From Chryseobacterium sp. JUb7 (GTDB taxonomy: Bacteria; Bacteroidota; Bacteroidia; Flavobacteriales; Weeksellaceae), in NCBI RefSeq assembly GCF_024806495.1, contig NZ_JANUFF010000001.1, positions 1-64,000 of the forward strand: 64,000 nucleotides of DNA, read 5' to 3'. Shown one piece after another: positions 17,474 through 25,869 of the stretch (position 1 is the stretch's first letter; the number at the start of each line of letters is the position of its first letter). The position numbers and the translations under genes are program-made. The notes below the pieces were generated by a model that ran no database searches, was not told the origin of the DNA, and saw only the letters and a list, made by a program, of their open reading frames with translations.

Positions 17474-18733
17474 TTAATCATAAAAGTTTTTATTCATAAA
17501 TTCATTTGCCCTTCTAATAGATTCTTGTCTTATCCTTTCTTGCTCATTTGCATAATTATGTTTAACATCTTTAGGTGTTATTATAATTCCTAATGATTTT
17601 AGTCTGTATTCAACACTTTGTTTACTCGTCCCAAAATGATCGGATAAATGATCTATATAGATGTGAAAGTCTTTTCTATTCTGTTCTTGATGGTCAATAT
17701 AGATTGAACCTTGATTTCTACTAACTCCCATTTTTCTTTGAACTTCTATTAATCTTGCAAGTATTGAAGTATGAGGCATTAAAATTGAAGATGCAAAACA
17801 GTTAGCTTGCCATTCAATCCAGTTTCTATCATTTTTCAATTCATATTGTTGAGAAAATATATTATGAACCGAATCTTTAAAGTTATTATAAATGATTTGG
17901 TTCATTTTCAAATTTCTATGCAAAACAAAATGTCCAATTTCGTGTGCTAGGGTAAAAGGAAAGCGTTCTGTTCCAATTATAGAATAATCAATAAGAATTT
18001 TATTGTTTTCTGAGTCAAAATAGCCTAACAATGAAGTATTGTCATTATTTAATAGATTAACATATTCTATTTTTAATTGATACTTATTTTCTAAAAAAAT
18101 TGTCAGTCGTTGTAAATCTAATTTATGTGCGCCTGTTAAAATAGTATTATCAAAATCATTTAAAAAAGTGTTTGCGATATTCTGTATCTGTTTTGCAGAG
18201 AGTTGTTTTAATCCGTCTATCTTTTTTGGTAGTAGTGCGTTTTCGATTGTTTTTCTAATCTTTTCATCAAGTTCAATGTCTTTTTCATCTTGATTTTTTA
18301 GCTTATCTGTTCTATGGAAAATAATACTATAGTCGTTATCATTTACCTCAATTAACATCATTCCATAAGATTTTAATGTTTCAACAGCACTGCTTTGAAG
18401 TCTATTATTGCAAATAAAAATACCTTTTTTGGTAACATCATTTATTTGATTCATATACTCTCCAAATACTGCTATATCGTCGACTGGAATGCTGTTTGAG
18501 TAATTTTTACACTCAATTAAGTACAAAAGTGTTGGGTTTTTAGCATTAGGTGGAGTAACCTCAATAGATAAATCGAAAATAATTTCTTTTTTCCTCCTAA
18601 AAGAATAGTAACCTTTTTTTCGATAAATTTTACAATACTTCGGTATTAAGCCTAAATCATCATTATTTAGTGCTTGTTCAATAATATGATAGGATTTCTC
18701 CTCAAATTCATCTCCGAGCTTTACGGTATTCAT
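17474..18733 (-). CDS. PD-(D/E)xK nuclease-like domain fused to ImmA/IrrE metallopeptidase
   Basis: 419 aa. The N-terminal ~150 residues look like a restriction-endonuclease-fold domain of the Mrr/NERD kind. Asp54 in IIFDLSIEV and E74-C-K76 in LIECKNY give the D...ExK catalytic set. The C-terminal half is an ImmA/IrrE (COG2856) domain with zinc motif HEIGH at 264-268 and downstream NWIEWQANCFASSILMP carrying the third ligand region. ImmA-type proteases cleave phage or ICE repressors after stress, and the nuclease-like part could sense or cut DNA. No partner HTH repressor lies directly beside it. It sits in an island with ardA and a recombinase, so element induction or defence are both plausible. 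Confidence 0.8.
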   Translation of the reverse strand: MNTVKLGDEFEEKSYHIIEQALNNDDLGLIPKYCKIYRKKGYYSFRRKKEIIFDLSIEVTPPNAKNPTLLYLIECKNYSNSIPVDDIAVFGEYMNQINDVTKKGIFICNNRLQSSAVETLKSYGMMLIEVNDNDYSIIFHRTDKLKNQDEKDIELDEKIRKTIENALLPKKIDGLKQLSAKQIQNIANTFLNDFDNTILTGAHKLDLQRLTIFLENKYQLKIEYVNLLNNDNTSLLGYFDSENNKILIDYSIIGTERFPFTLAHEIGHFVLHRNLKMNQIIYNNFKDSVHNIFSQQYELKNDRNWIEWQANCFASSILMPHTSILARLIEVQRKMGVSRNQGSIYIDHQEQNRKDFHIYIDHLSDHFGTSKQSVEYRLKSLGIIITPKDVKHNYANEQERIRQESIRRANEFMNKNFYD

Positions 18734-19139
18734 GCAATATGGTTTCTTACAAATGTAAAAACATAAATTTTCACTTCAAAATTGAATTACTAACATTATA
18801 TGTCTTGAAAGAGTACCCATATTAGTCTTAGGGGGAGGGGGTAAGGCGAGTTTTTGATAGTACCCCCACCTTTGGAAATTAGGTCAAAAGTTTTCGAGAG
18901 GTCTAAAAACCTGAACTCTTTTTCTGAACATTTTTAGACTGTAACTCAAAGTTAGTACAGGTTTGAGAGAATTTTGTACAGGTTTAAAATATTTCTTCTG
19001 TTTCATTCAAAAGTACCCTAAAATTCACACATTTGGCACAGTTTTCGACTACTATAAACCAACAAAAAACCCCATCAATACTACTAATATTGAATGGGGA
19101 AGTGTGAAAATTCTAACGTGTAATTAAAACTTATCTACA
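18734..19139. other. Non-coding region with hairpins before ardA
   Basis: 406 bp without a gene. It holds G-rich GGGGGAGGGGGTA (18831-18843) facing TACCCCC (18861-18867), and two GTACAGGTTT repeats (18954 and 18977). The box TTTGGCACAGTT at 19032-19043 equals that at 4940. A hairpin CCCCATCAAT / ATTGAATGGGG (~19069-19099) lies in the likely leader of ardA. Together these suggest a regulatory or transfer-origin region, but no single function can be shown. Confidence 0.4.
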
Positions 19140-19682
19140 ATGACAAAGTTACAAAATTGTTTGGAGGACTTCCAAATCTATGTCGGTACTTATGGCAAGT
19201 ACAATTCAGGGAGTATTTATGGCTCATGGCTGAAACTATCAGATTATTCATGTTATGACGAGCTATTAGAAGCTATGCAGGAACTACACCAAGACGAAGA
19301 GGAACCTGAATTTATGTTTCAGGACTATGAATGTTCGGAGTTCTTTATCAAACAAAAGCTAATCAGCGAATGTCATCTTTCAGCAAACATTTATGAGATA
19401 GCCGAACAAATCGACAGTTCAGATTATGATTTCGAAGTTATAGAAGCCTATGCAGAGTGCATGAGTTATTATCATAAGGACGTAAGCGACCTATTAGACA
19501 GTCTTTCGGATTCTTATTATGGCGAGTACGGTTCAGACGAGGATTTTGCGCAGTGTACTTTAGAGCAGGACGGCTCAATTCCTGAAAATTTGCCTTCTTA
19601 TATTTACATTGATTGGGAAGCGACCGCCAGACAGTTGATGTACGACTATATGAGTTCTAACGGGTATTATTTCAGAAACTAA
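19140..19682 (+). CDS. ardA: Antirestriction protein ArdA
   Basis: 180 aa, strongly acidic, close to the usual ArdA size (~165-180). The start FQIYVGTYGKYNSGSIYGSW matches the ArdA N-terminal pattern, followed by the middle region EPEFMFQDYECSEFF and an acidic C-terminal half. ArdA mimics bent B-form DNA and blocks type I restriction enzymes, which helps plasmids and ICEs on entry into a new host. Its presence supports a mobile origin for this segment. The leader contains a stable hairpin. A serine recombinase gene follows 58 nt downstream on the same strand. Confidence 0.9.
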   Translation: MTKLQNCLEDFQIYVGTYGKYNSGSIYGSWLKLSDYSCYDELLEAMQELHQDEEEPEFMFQDYECSEFFIKQKLISECHLSANIYEIAEQIDSSDYDFEVIEAYAECMSYYHKDVSDLLDSLSDSYYGEYGSDEDFAQCTLEQDGSIPENLPSYIYIDWEATARQLMYDYMSSNGYYFRN

Positions 19683-19740
19683 TTACAACAATAATCTGTG
19701 CACCTTGCTTAAATGTAGGGTGCTTTATAACAATTTAAAG

Positions 19741-20337
19741 ATGAAAGCAAGATATATAAGAGTTTCCACAGGGGCACAGAATACCGCAAGACAGGAAGAG
19801 AGACAAGCTCAGGGAGAAAAAGTCTTTATTGATATTGTTAGCGGTTCTACACCTTTTAAGGATAGAGAACAGGGAAAAGAACTGATAAAGACTATTGAGA
19901 ATGACGAAATTAATTACGTGTCTGTAAGTTCTATTGACAGGCTCGGAAGAAATCTTTATGATATTCTTACTACTTTGGAATTTTTCAAAGAAAAAGGCGT
20001 TATCCTTAAAGTAGATAATCTCGGGATAGAAAGCCTGATTAAGGGTAAAGAGAATCAAGCATTCAAACTTATTATTTCCGTTATTGCTAACATAGCCGAA
20101 ATGGAGCGAGAAACAATTTTAGAACGTCAACGAGAGGGAATTGCACTTGCCAAAGCTCGTGGAACTTATAAAGGGCGTGAAAAAGGTTCTACGGAAAGCA
20201 TTGAAGATTTCCTTTTCAAGTACAAAGAGGTAATTAAAAACCTAAAGAAAGGAAATTCTATCAGAGATACGGCTAAAATTTGTAATATTAGTATTGGAAC
20301 TGTTCAGAAGGTTAAAAATAAAATTTACCCAAAATAA
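19741..20337 (+). CDS. Serine recombinase/resolvase
   Basis: 198 aa from the ATG at 19741; an upstream in-frame TTG is unlikely. The resolvase N-terminal domain begins ARYIRVSTGAQNTARQ with the nucleophile Ser at residue 7 or so, and continues with SSIDRLGRNLYDIL and NIAEMERETILERQREG. The C-terminal HTH (SIRDTAKICNISIGTVQKVK) binds the site. Size and layout match small Tn3-resolvase/DNA-invertase enzymes. It may resolve co-integrates, invert a segment or act as a regulator within the island. I could not identify its recombination sites. Confidence 0.9.
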   Translation: MKARYIRVSTGAQNTARQEERQAQGEKVFIDIVSGSTPFKDREQGKELIKTIENDEINYVSVSSIDRLGRNLYDILTTLEFFKEKGVILKVDNLGIESLIKGKENQAFKLIISVIANIAEMERETILERQREGIALAKARGTYKGREKGSTESIEDFLFKYKEVIKNLKKGNSIRDTAKICNISIGTVQKVKNKIYPK

Positions 20338-20366
20338 TAATTGCTGTTTATAATAAAACTACAAAA

Positions 20367-20400
20367 AAATTCTTCACAATCAAAAAATGGTGAAGAATTT
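20367..20400. terminator. Bidirectional terminator
   Basis: Perfect 11-bp stem AAATTCTTCAC / GTGAAGAATTT with a 12-nt loop, between the plus-strand recombinase and the minus-strand Roco gene, with A and T runs on the two sides. Confidence 0.75.
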
Positions 20401-20425
20401 GTATTTCTGACTTAAAAAATTATTT

Positions 20426-23400
20426 TTAGTAGTTGATTTCATCAATTAAATGGTCGATTTGCCTTCTGAATTTTAAATGTAAATCGGAATTACTATCAAA
20501 GGTTGTATGAAAATGCCCTAGTTCACTTAACTTTTCCTTGAATTCTAAAAGAGTTTTAATCGAATTGTCAATATTTGCAGAACTTATTGATGCGTCTTTG
20601 AAATATGTCCATATACGAGGCTTCCCTGTAGAAGAGAATTTTTGATAAGCCGTATCAAATTCTTCTTCTGTAAATTTTCCGACTTTTGAGAAAAATAGAC
20701 ATACTGCGATATCACAATCTCCTAAAGCTTTATTATAATCATCTTGTTTCCTAGTTGTAGAAATATCATCTAAGAAGTTTTCCCAATTAACAAGATTTAA
20801 ATATAATCCACGTTTAATTAATTGGTCGTTTTCTTCTCGTAAGAAATTACTGAATGCATCCCGCTCATTTTTTAGCTCATTAGACGATGCTAAAAATATT
20901 TTGATTGTTTTCTTAAGTTTAATTTCCTTTTTATCACTAAGATTAGAGGTTTTTTTCAAAGGTGATATACCGATATTATATAATAATGTTTCAACTGAAA
21001 ATCTTTGATCACTAATATTACAGTACACTCTGGCTTCTGTATTTTCCTTTAGCTTATCTAATAACATGTCGTACGAGAAAATTGTTGGATCATTTTTATT
21101 TATACATTTCTCACACGGGCACGGAATAACTATTTTAGGTATTACACCTTTATACCCGTCCGTGATATCTTTAATTGCATTCATGATTATCGACATTAAC
21201 CCTCGACTATCATCTCCCTGGGTCGTAATTACAATTTTACGTTTAAAAAAATCTTCAAATATCTGGCCTGTTGCATTGGAAGCATGCAGGTTAACTGCAT
21301 TATTCCAAATTTCATTATCATTTACAAAACGGCTAAGCTCAGCACTAATCTGGTTAACAAGACCTTTAGGCATAAAGTCATAAAGATATTCGACTTTGAG
21401 AGTGCTGTCTATGTCTGACCAAATATTGTGTGGCTCTATTGATTCTAATCTAGTAGGCATTATATAATCTCTCTTGTTACTTTTTTTAGGAAAAGCAATT
21501 TTAAAAACCTCCAACATATTTTTTAAAATGCCATGTTTATCATCATATATTTTGGCTTTCCATACTTTGTCGAAGTCTTCTGATAAAATAATACCATTAT
21601 TGATATTTTTTTTAAAATCAATAATCTTATATACAGCATCTACCGCCCATTTAGGATTTAGAATAACCCAACTTTCTAATTGTGACTCATTCTGATACCA
21701 TAATACGACTCCAATTGAATGAAAGAAAGATATGCAATCTTCAATATCTTCCTTTGTTTTAAAACTATCTGAATTACTTTGAATAATTTTTGTTTTTAAG
21801 TCAATATAAGAAATACAATTTTGAGATTTGATTTTGTTAAGTAGATCTCGAACTGAAATCCATGACTTAGGGACATTTTTTTTATAGTGTGGTAGATTAG
21901 TAATCTGTGCAATAATGGACTTTTTAATTTGTGCTAATCCCTTGTTACCTTTTGGTAAATTTAATTCATGATAATATTTACTATGGTCTTTAATTATATT
22001 AAAATTTTCATTTCCAATATAATCACCAATATCATTCCAGTTTGCAATATGTCCATCGTGACAAGTTTGACCAATAATTATTGGACTCCTACCTCCAAAC
22101 TGATAAATTGTTGGAATCCAATAATCAAAATGATGAGTATTTTGACGAGAGGAAGCCAACAAAACAAATACTGAGTTTTCTGTTAAAAAAAATCTATGCA
22201 CTGGATAATAAACATCTTGCCCACCGAAATCCCATATATGAGCCACATGTTTTTTGTTTTTTAGCTTTTTGAATTCCCAATCTTCTATGGAAATACCTCT
22301 AGTTCTGTTTTTCTCCTGTGGAAACTCTGCTTTTGAATTAATCAATCTTCTCATTAAAGAAGTCTTGCCCGCACTTCCTTCACCTACAAATGTTAATTTT
22401 GCTTCATATATTATTCCTTCACCTTCAGCATCTATTTTCTTAAAAAATCGTAGTATTGCCGAATTACCATGTCTAATTGTCTGATATGAAGGGTATTCAA
22501 GAGGATTTTCTTCAATAAAGATACCCCTATAATTGTCGTCTCCTTTATTTACAGGTAATCCATTCTCTATTAATGTAATTAAAGGTCTGATATCTTTAAT
22601 ATTATTATTATTTAACCCTAATTGAATTAATTTTGATAGTGGAATGAGGGGGGTTAAATCAGTGATGAAATTATCGTCAATATGCAGTTTAGTTAGACCT
22701 TGTAAATCTGTGAGATTTGTTAAATCATCTAATTTATTATGAGCTAAATGTAATTCAGTAATTAGAGGTGAAAAGATGTCTGTAGGTATATTATAAATGT
22801 TGTTCGAATTCGCTATTAATATTTTGAGTGAATTTAAGCCCTTAACAACACTTAAATCACTTATGTTGCATTTAGTTATATTAAGTTCAACTAGATTGCT
22901 TATTTTATTAATATTCTCAGTATCAGTGATAAGGTTATAACTTACATCTAATCTACGTAGATTGTCTATATTACATAATGGCTGTATGAGTGATACCTTA
23001 TTAGAGCTTAAATAGAGTGTTCTTATACTTTTCAACTTCGATAAAGTACTGATTTCTGATATGTCGTTATCATCTAAATCTAAATAATTTAAATTCGTTA
23101 AAGACGAAAGAAATGAGATATTTGAAATTTTATTATCCCATAAGGTTAATTCTTCTAATTTTGTTAGGCTTTTTATTGGACTTATATCAACTATTTCGTT
23201 TCCCCTAAAATTTAGAGATTTTAGAGATTTTAGATTTTTACATTGTGAAATGTCTTTTAATCCACATCTCTTAATACTTAAATTTTGTAAATTTTTATAT
23301 TCACCTAAAAAATCTAGGTTAGAAATTTTCGATTCAGTTATATGTAATTCTTCTAAGTTTTTTAATTTTTTTAATATTTGAATGTTTTCAGCACAATTTA

Positions 23401-23593
23401 TTATTGAAATCAATTTTAAAAAGGGATAATCTTTAAGAAATGAAATATCAGGAAGGTTTGTTATTATGCCAATAATGTCATTTTCTTCAATTATTATTTT
23501 GTTCTCACTTATGTGCTCATTAAATAAGTCATATTTTAAAATGCCGAATTCTACACCAGTAATATTTTTAATTTGGTTGATAGTTACTTCCAT
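20426..23593 (-). CDS. Roco protein: LRR-Roc-COR with TIR-like/DUF4062-like C-terminus
   Basis: 1055 aa. Residues ~60-340 are SDS22-like leucine-rich repeats (for example LKKLKNLEELHITESKISNL). A Roc GTPase follows with P-loop GEGSAGKT (404-411) and WDFGGQD as the switch. A COR-type dimerisation region contains PCPCEKC, a likely metal site. The last ~130 residues (IFLASSNELKNERDAFSNFL ... CDIAVCLFFSKVGKFTEEEF) match TIR-like/DUF4062 domains, common as sensors or effectors in bacterial NLR-like defence proteins. It has no signal peptide and is cytosolic. A patatin gene remnant lies 77 nt upstream in the same direction, suggesting an original two-gene lipase/sensor unit. A defence role is inferred. 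Confidence 0.85.
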   Translation of the reverse strand: MEVTINQIKNITGVEFGILKYDLFNEHISENKIIIEENDIIGIITNLPDISFLKDYPFLKLISIINCAENIQILKKLKNLEELHITESKISNLDFLGEYKNLQNLSIKRCGLKDISQCKNLKSLKSLNFRGNEIVDISPIKSLTKLEELTLWDNKISNISFLSSLTNLNYLDLDDNDISEISTLSKLKSIRTLYLSSNKVSLIQPLCNIDNLRRLDVSYNLITDTENINKISNLVELNITKCNISDLSVVKGLNSLKILIANSNNIYNIPTDIFSPLITELHLAHNKLDDLTNLTDLQGLTKLHIDDNFITDLTPLIPLSKLIQLGLNNNNIKDIRPLITLIENGLPVNKGDDNYRGIFIEENPLEYPSYQTIRHGNSAILRFFKKIDAEGEGIIYEAKLTFVGEGSAGKTSLMRRLINSKAEFPQEKNRTRGISIEDWEFKKLKNKKHVAHIWDFGGQDVYYPVHRFFLTENSVFVLLASSRQNTHHFDYWIPTIYQFGGRSPIIIGQTCHDGHIANWNDIGDYIGNENFNIIKDHSKYYHELNLPKGNKGLAQIKKSIIAQITNLPHYKKNVPKSWISVRDLLNKIKSQNCISYIDLKTKIIQSNSDSFKTKEDIEDCISFFHSIGVVLWYQNESQLESWVILNPKWAVDAVYKIIDFKKNINNGIILSEDFDKVWKAKIYDDKHGILKNMLEVFKIAFPKKSNKRDYIMPTRLESIEPHNIWSDIDSTLKVEYLYDFMPKGLVNQISAELSRFVNDNEIWNNAVNLHASNATGQIFEDFFKRKIVITTQGDDSRGLMSIIMNAIKDITDGYKGVIPKIVIPCPCEKCINKNDPTIFSYDMLLDKLKENTEARVYCNISDQRFSVETLLYNIGISPLKKTSNLSDKKEIKLKKTIKIFLASSNELKNERDAFSNFLREENDQLIKRGLYLNLVNWENFLDDISTTRKQDDYNKALGDCDIAVCLFFSKVGKFTEEEFDTAYQKFSSTGKPRIWTYFKDASISSANIDNSIKTLLEFKEKLSELGHFHTTFDSNSDLHLKFRRQIDHLIDEINY

Positions 23594-23670
23594 TTATTAG
23601 TTTTTTGTTATAGCGCAATAATAGAAAATAAATCTTGTAGTACAAAACTATTGGAAATAAATAGCAGTCA

Positions 23671-24663
23671 TTAAAAATATTTGTATGAGACTTCTTTTTC
23701 TGCCGCATTTTTTCCGATATCATAAAGCAAAAATCTATTTGCCGCATTACTCATTTTTGATAAATTTATACTATCTTTCATTATGAATATTTTCCCCAGC
23801 TCTAATTGGTTTAATGTTCCTTCAGATAAGGATGTATTAAACCTTAAATAGTTTAGTAATGGTTTTTCAAACAAAAATTCGTCTTTCAAGTTCTCCATTT
23901 CTAAGTCTATATGTACTGCTGTAGGTGATTTAGAAAGCCATTGAAGTAGTACTTGATTTTGCCAGCTGGCATCTTGCATTAGCATTTCAGGAACGCTTCG
24001 TACCCATGATAACAACCAAGCTTTATTGATTTGTTTGGGTTTTTTATGATATTCTGTGTGCCCAGTTCCAACAGATATTAATGTTAATTTGTCTTCTCCT
24101 GCAATCCAATTAAATGGGAAACTTTTCATAGTTGCTATCATAAACAAACTTAGCGCTGGGTTGTTTGCCATACTAACGCCGCCATCCACAAATGCTCCAA
24201 TTTCACCGTTTCCTATATCAATTGATTGAGGAATGAAATATGTGGGAGCCGCAGAACTAGCTCTTAGAAGCTTCCACAATGGAATATTTTTGTTGAATTC
24301 ATAAAATTTTCCTCTAGGATGGTTAATGAAAAACCAAGGACTATTAGAATCTACTCGTTTGGCAACTATACATAACCCTGTTTTTAAATCATTGCTACCT
24401 AAAGTAATTTCTCCAAGATGTTTTTTTAAATTAGTGACTAATTTTTTTTCACTAAACTCTGCTTTTAAGTAGCTATAAGTTTCAAAAGGATTCCACCATA
24501 TTCGTCTTCCTGAAAAAATTTCACCTCCTAGCTGCATATACATATCTTTTATTTCGTCAACGGACTTACCTAAAGCTAATAAAGTAGCTATTATTGAACC
24601 TGTTGAAGTTCCACCTATTAAATCGAAATAATCACTGAGAACATATTTTGGATTTTTTTTTTT
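23671..24663 (-). pseudogene. 5'-truncated patatin-like phospholipase
   Basis: The frame contains most of a patatin domain: IGGTSTGSI with the catalytic Ser (codon at 24604-24606), WWNPFETYSY, ASSAAPTYF and the catalytic Asp in FVDGGVSMANNP. The first Met in frame (24543) lies after the GxSxG motif. Upstream the frame runs only to a TGA at 24664-24666, so the usual start with the GGGxRG oxyanion hole is missing. Past a T12/A12 run the DNA belongs to an unrelated TPR gene fragment. Either the gene lost its 5' end by recombination here or the assembly joined two pieces. As it stands it should be inactive. Confidence 0.75.
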
Positions 24664-24680
24664 TCACGAAAAGTATAATA

Positions 24681-24851
24681 AAAAAAGAATCGACTCGAAC
24701 TGTTGCCTACCTCAATTTAGCAGACAGTTATTGGGCAGTAAACAAAAAAGATTTAGCAAAAGAAAATTATAAAAAATATGTTGAGCTTATGAAATCTCAG
24801 AAGAAAGATTTGAATAAAATCCCTAAACAGGTTTGGGAGAGGATAAAATAA
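24681..24851 (+). pseudogene. 3' remnant of a TPR-repeat gene
   Basis: About 55 codons (from TVAYLNLADSYWAVNKKDLA to LNKIPKQVWERIK, stop at 24849-24851) read like the final TPR helix pair of a larger plus-strand tetratricopeptide protein. There is no credible start; the frame abuts the homopolymer run where the truncated patatin begins. It is therefore the surviving tail of a chromosomal gene cut at ~24.66-24.68 kb. Confidence 0.65.
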
Positions 24852-24954
24852 AGCTCAGTTAATGAAAAAAATATTGTTGTTTGTAGTGTTCACGAATAAT
24901 TTATTTCATACACAAACAAAACCTATAAAAGACATTATTTAACCTTTTCAAATA

Positions 24955-25653
24955 TCAACAAATCAACAACAGCCTGTATTCGCCATCATGTTCCACAGGA
25001 GCACGATGAACACAAGGTAAAACCTTCTGCTCCGGATGATCTACGGCCAATCTCCAGAGATGTCCAAGCCCTAAATTGATGGGCTGAGCATTGGATTTAG
25101 GCTGATAATGCAGGTCGAAGAAACAGTCTTTGAGGAAGGTGTCAAATTCTGATTCTGGGCCGTCATGTAGTTTTTTAAGCTTTTCCCGGATCTCGGGAAT
25201 TAATATTTTTTGTTCGACCTGATCATTGGAAATTAGATCACTTGCAGCACCATGATAAGTGCATAAAAAAGTATCTGTACCAATAGGCGAGCGGTCTACG
25301 TGATAAGAATAAACATCGGTGGAAATGAAATCGAATTCTTCATCCCGGTCATAGTTTTTAAGTAAATTAAGCGAAGGTGAAGCTCCAAAATCGGTCAAAA
25401 ACTGTAAATCAGCTAAAATAATCTCTCTTGCTATAGAACCTTCTTCTGAGAGTTGTAATGCCAAAAGATCTTCAGCAGAAACTTCTGTAACATTTTCTTT
25501 TAATTGAAGCTTAGATACAATTTCTTTAAAATCACCTGTTAAATTTCTGTGCCAGCATATTGCATTCATACTTTCCTGAAAATGAGTGTTTACCAGTTCA
25601 GAAAAAGAAGAGGCTAATCCAATTTGTGGGTTGTCAGAAAATATAGTGCTCAT
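24955..25653 (-). CDS. DUF1826-like protein
   Basis: 232 aa, soluble, without signal peptide. It shows the pattern I associate with DUF1826: ICWHRNL near residue 35, YHVDRSPIGTDTFLCTYHGA in the middle and a C-terminal CVHRAPVEHDGEYRLLLIC. Conserved His, Asp, Cys and Arg residues suggest a metal- or cofactor-binding enzyme. It has its own promoter region: a strong terminator (25817-25845) separates it from the amine oxidase 217 bp upstream. Function unknown. Confidence 0.65.
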   Translation of the reverse strand: MSTIFSDNPQIGLASSFSELVNTHFQESMNAICWHRNLTGDFKEIVSKLQLKENVTEVSAEDLLALQLSEEGSIAREIILADLQFLTDFGASPSLNLLKNYDRDEEFDFISTDVYSYHVDRSPIGTDTFLCTYHGAASDLISNDQVEQKILIPEIREKLKKLHDGPESEFDTFLKDCFFDLHYQPKSNAQPINLGLGHLWRLAVDHPEQKVLPCVHRAPVEHDGEYRLLLIC

Positions 25654-25816
25654 AAGGTCGAAATCAACAATGGAGTTGCTTAGTTCTTGGCAAAAATAAG
25701 GAATAGATTAGAAGATAAGGTTGGTTTACATTTATTTTAGATGGAAATAAACTTAAAAGCAATTCAATTAAAAGTTTAAATAACTTCATAGAACACTTTT
25801 ATCACTAAAAAATAAA

Positions 25817-25845
25817 GACCGACTCACCAGAAAAGCAAGTCGGTC
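25817..25845. terminator. Terminator after the oxidase operon
   Basis: Stem GACCGACT / AGTCGGTC with a 13-nt loop, preceded by an A-rich and followed by a T-rich run. It lies 25 nt beyond the minus-strand amine oxidase stop. Confidence 0.75.
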
Positions 25846-25869
25846 GTTTTTATATACTATTTTATGAAT

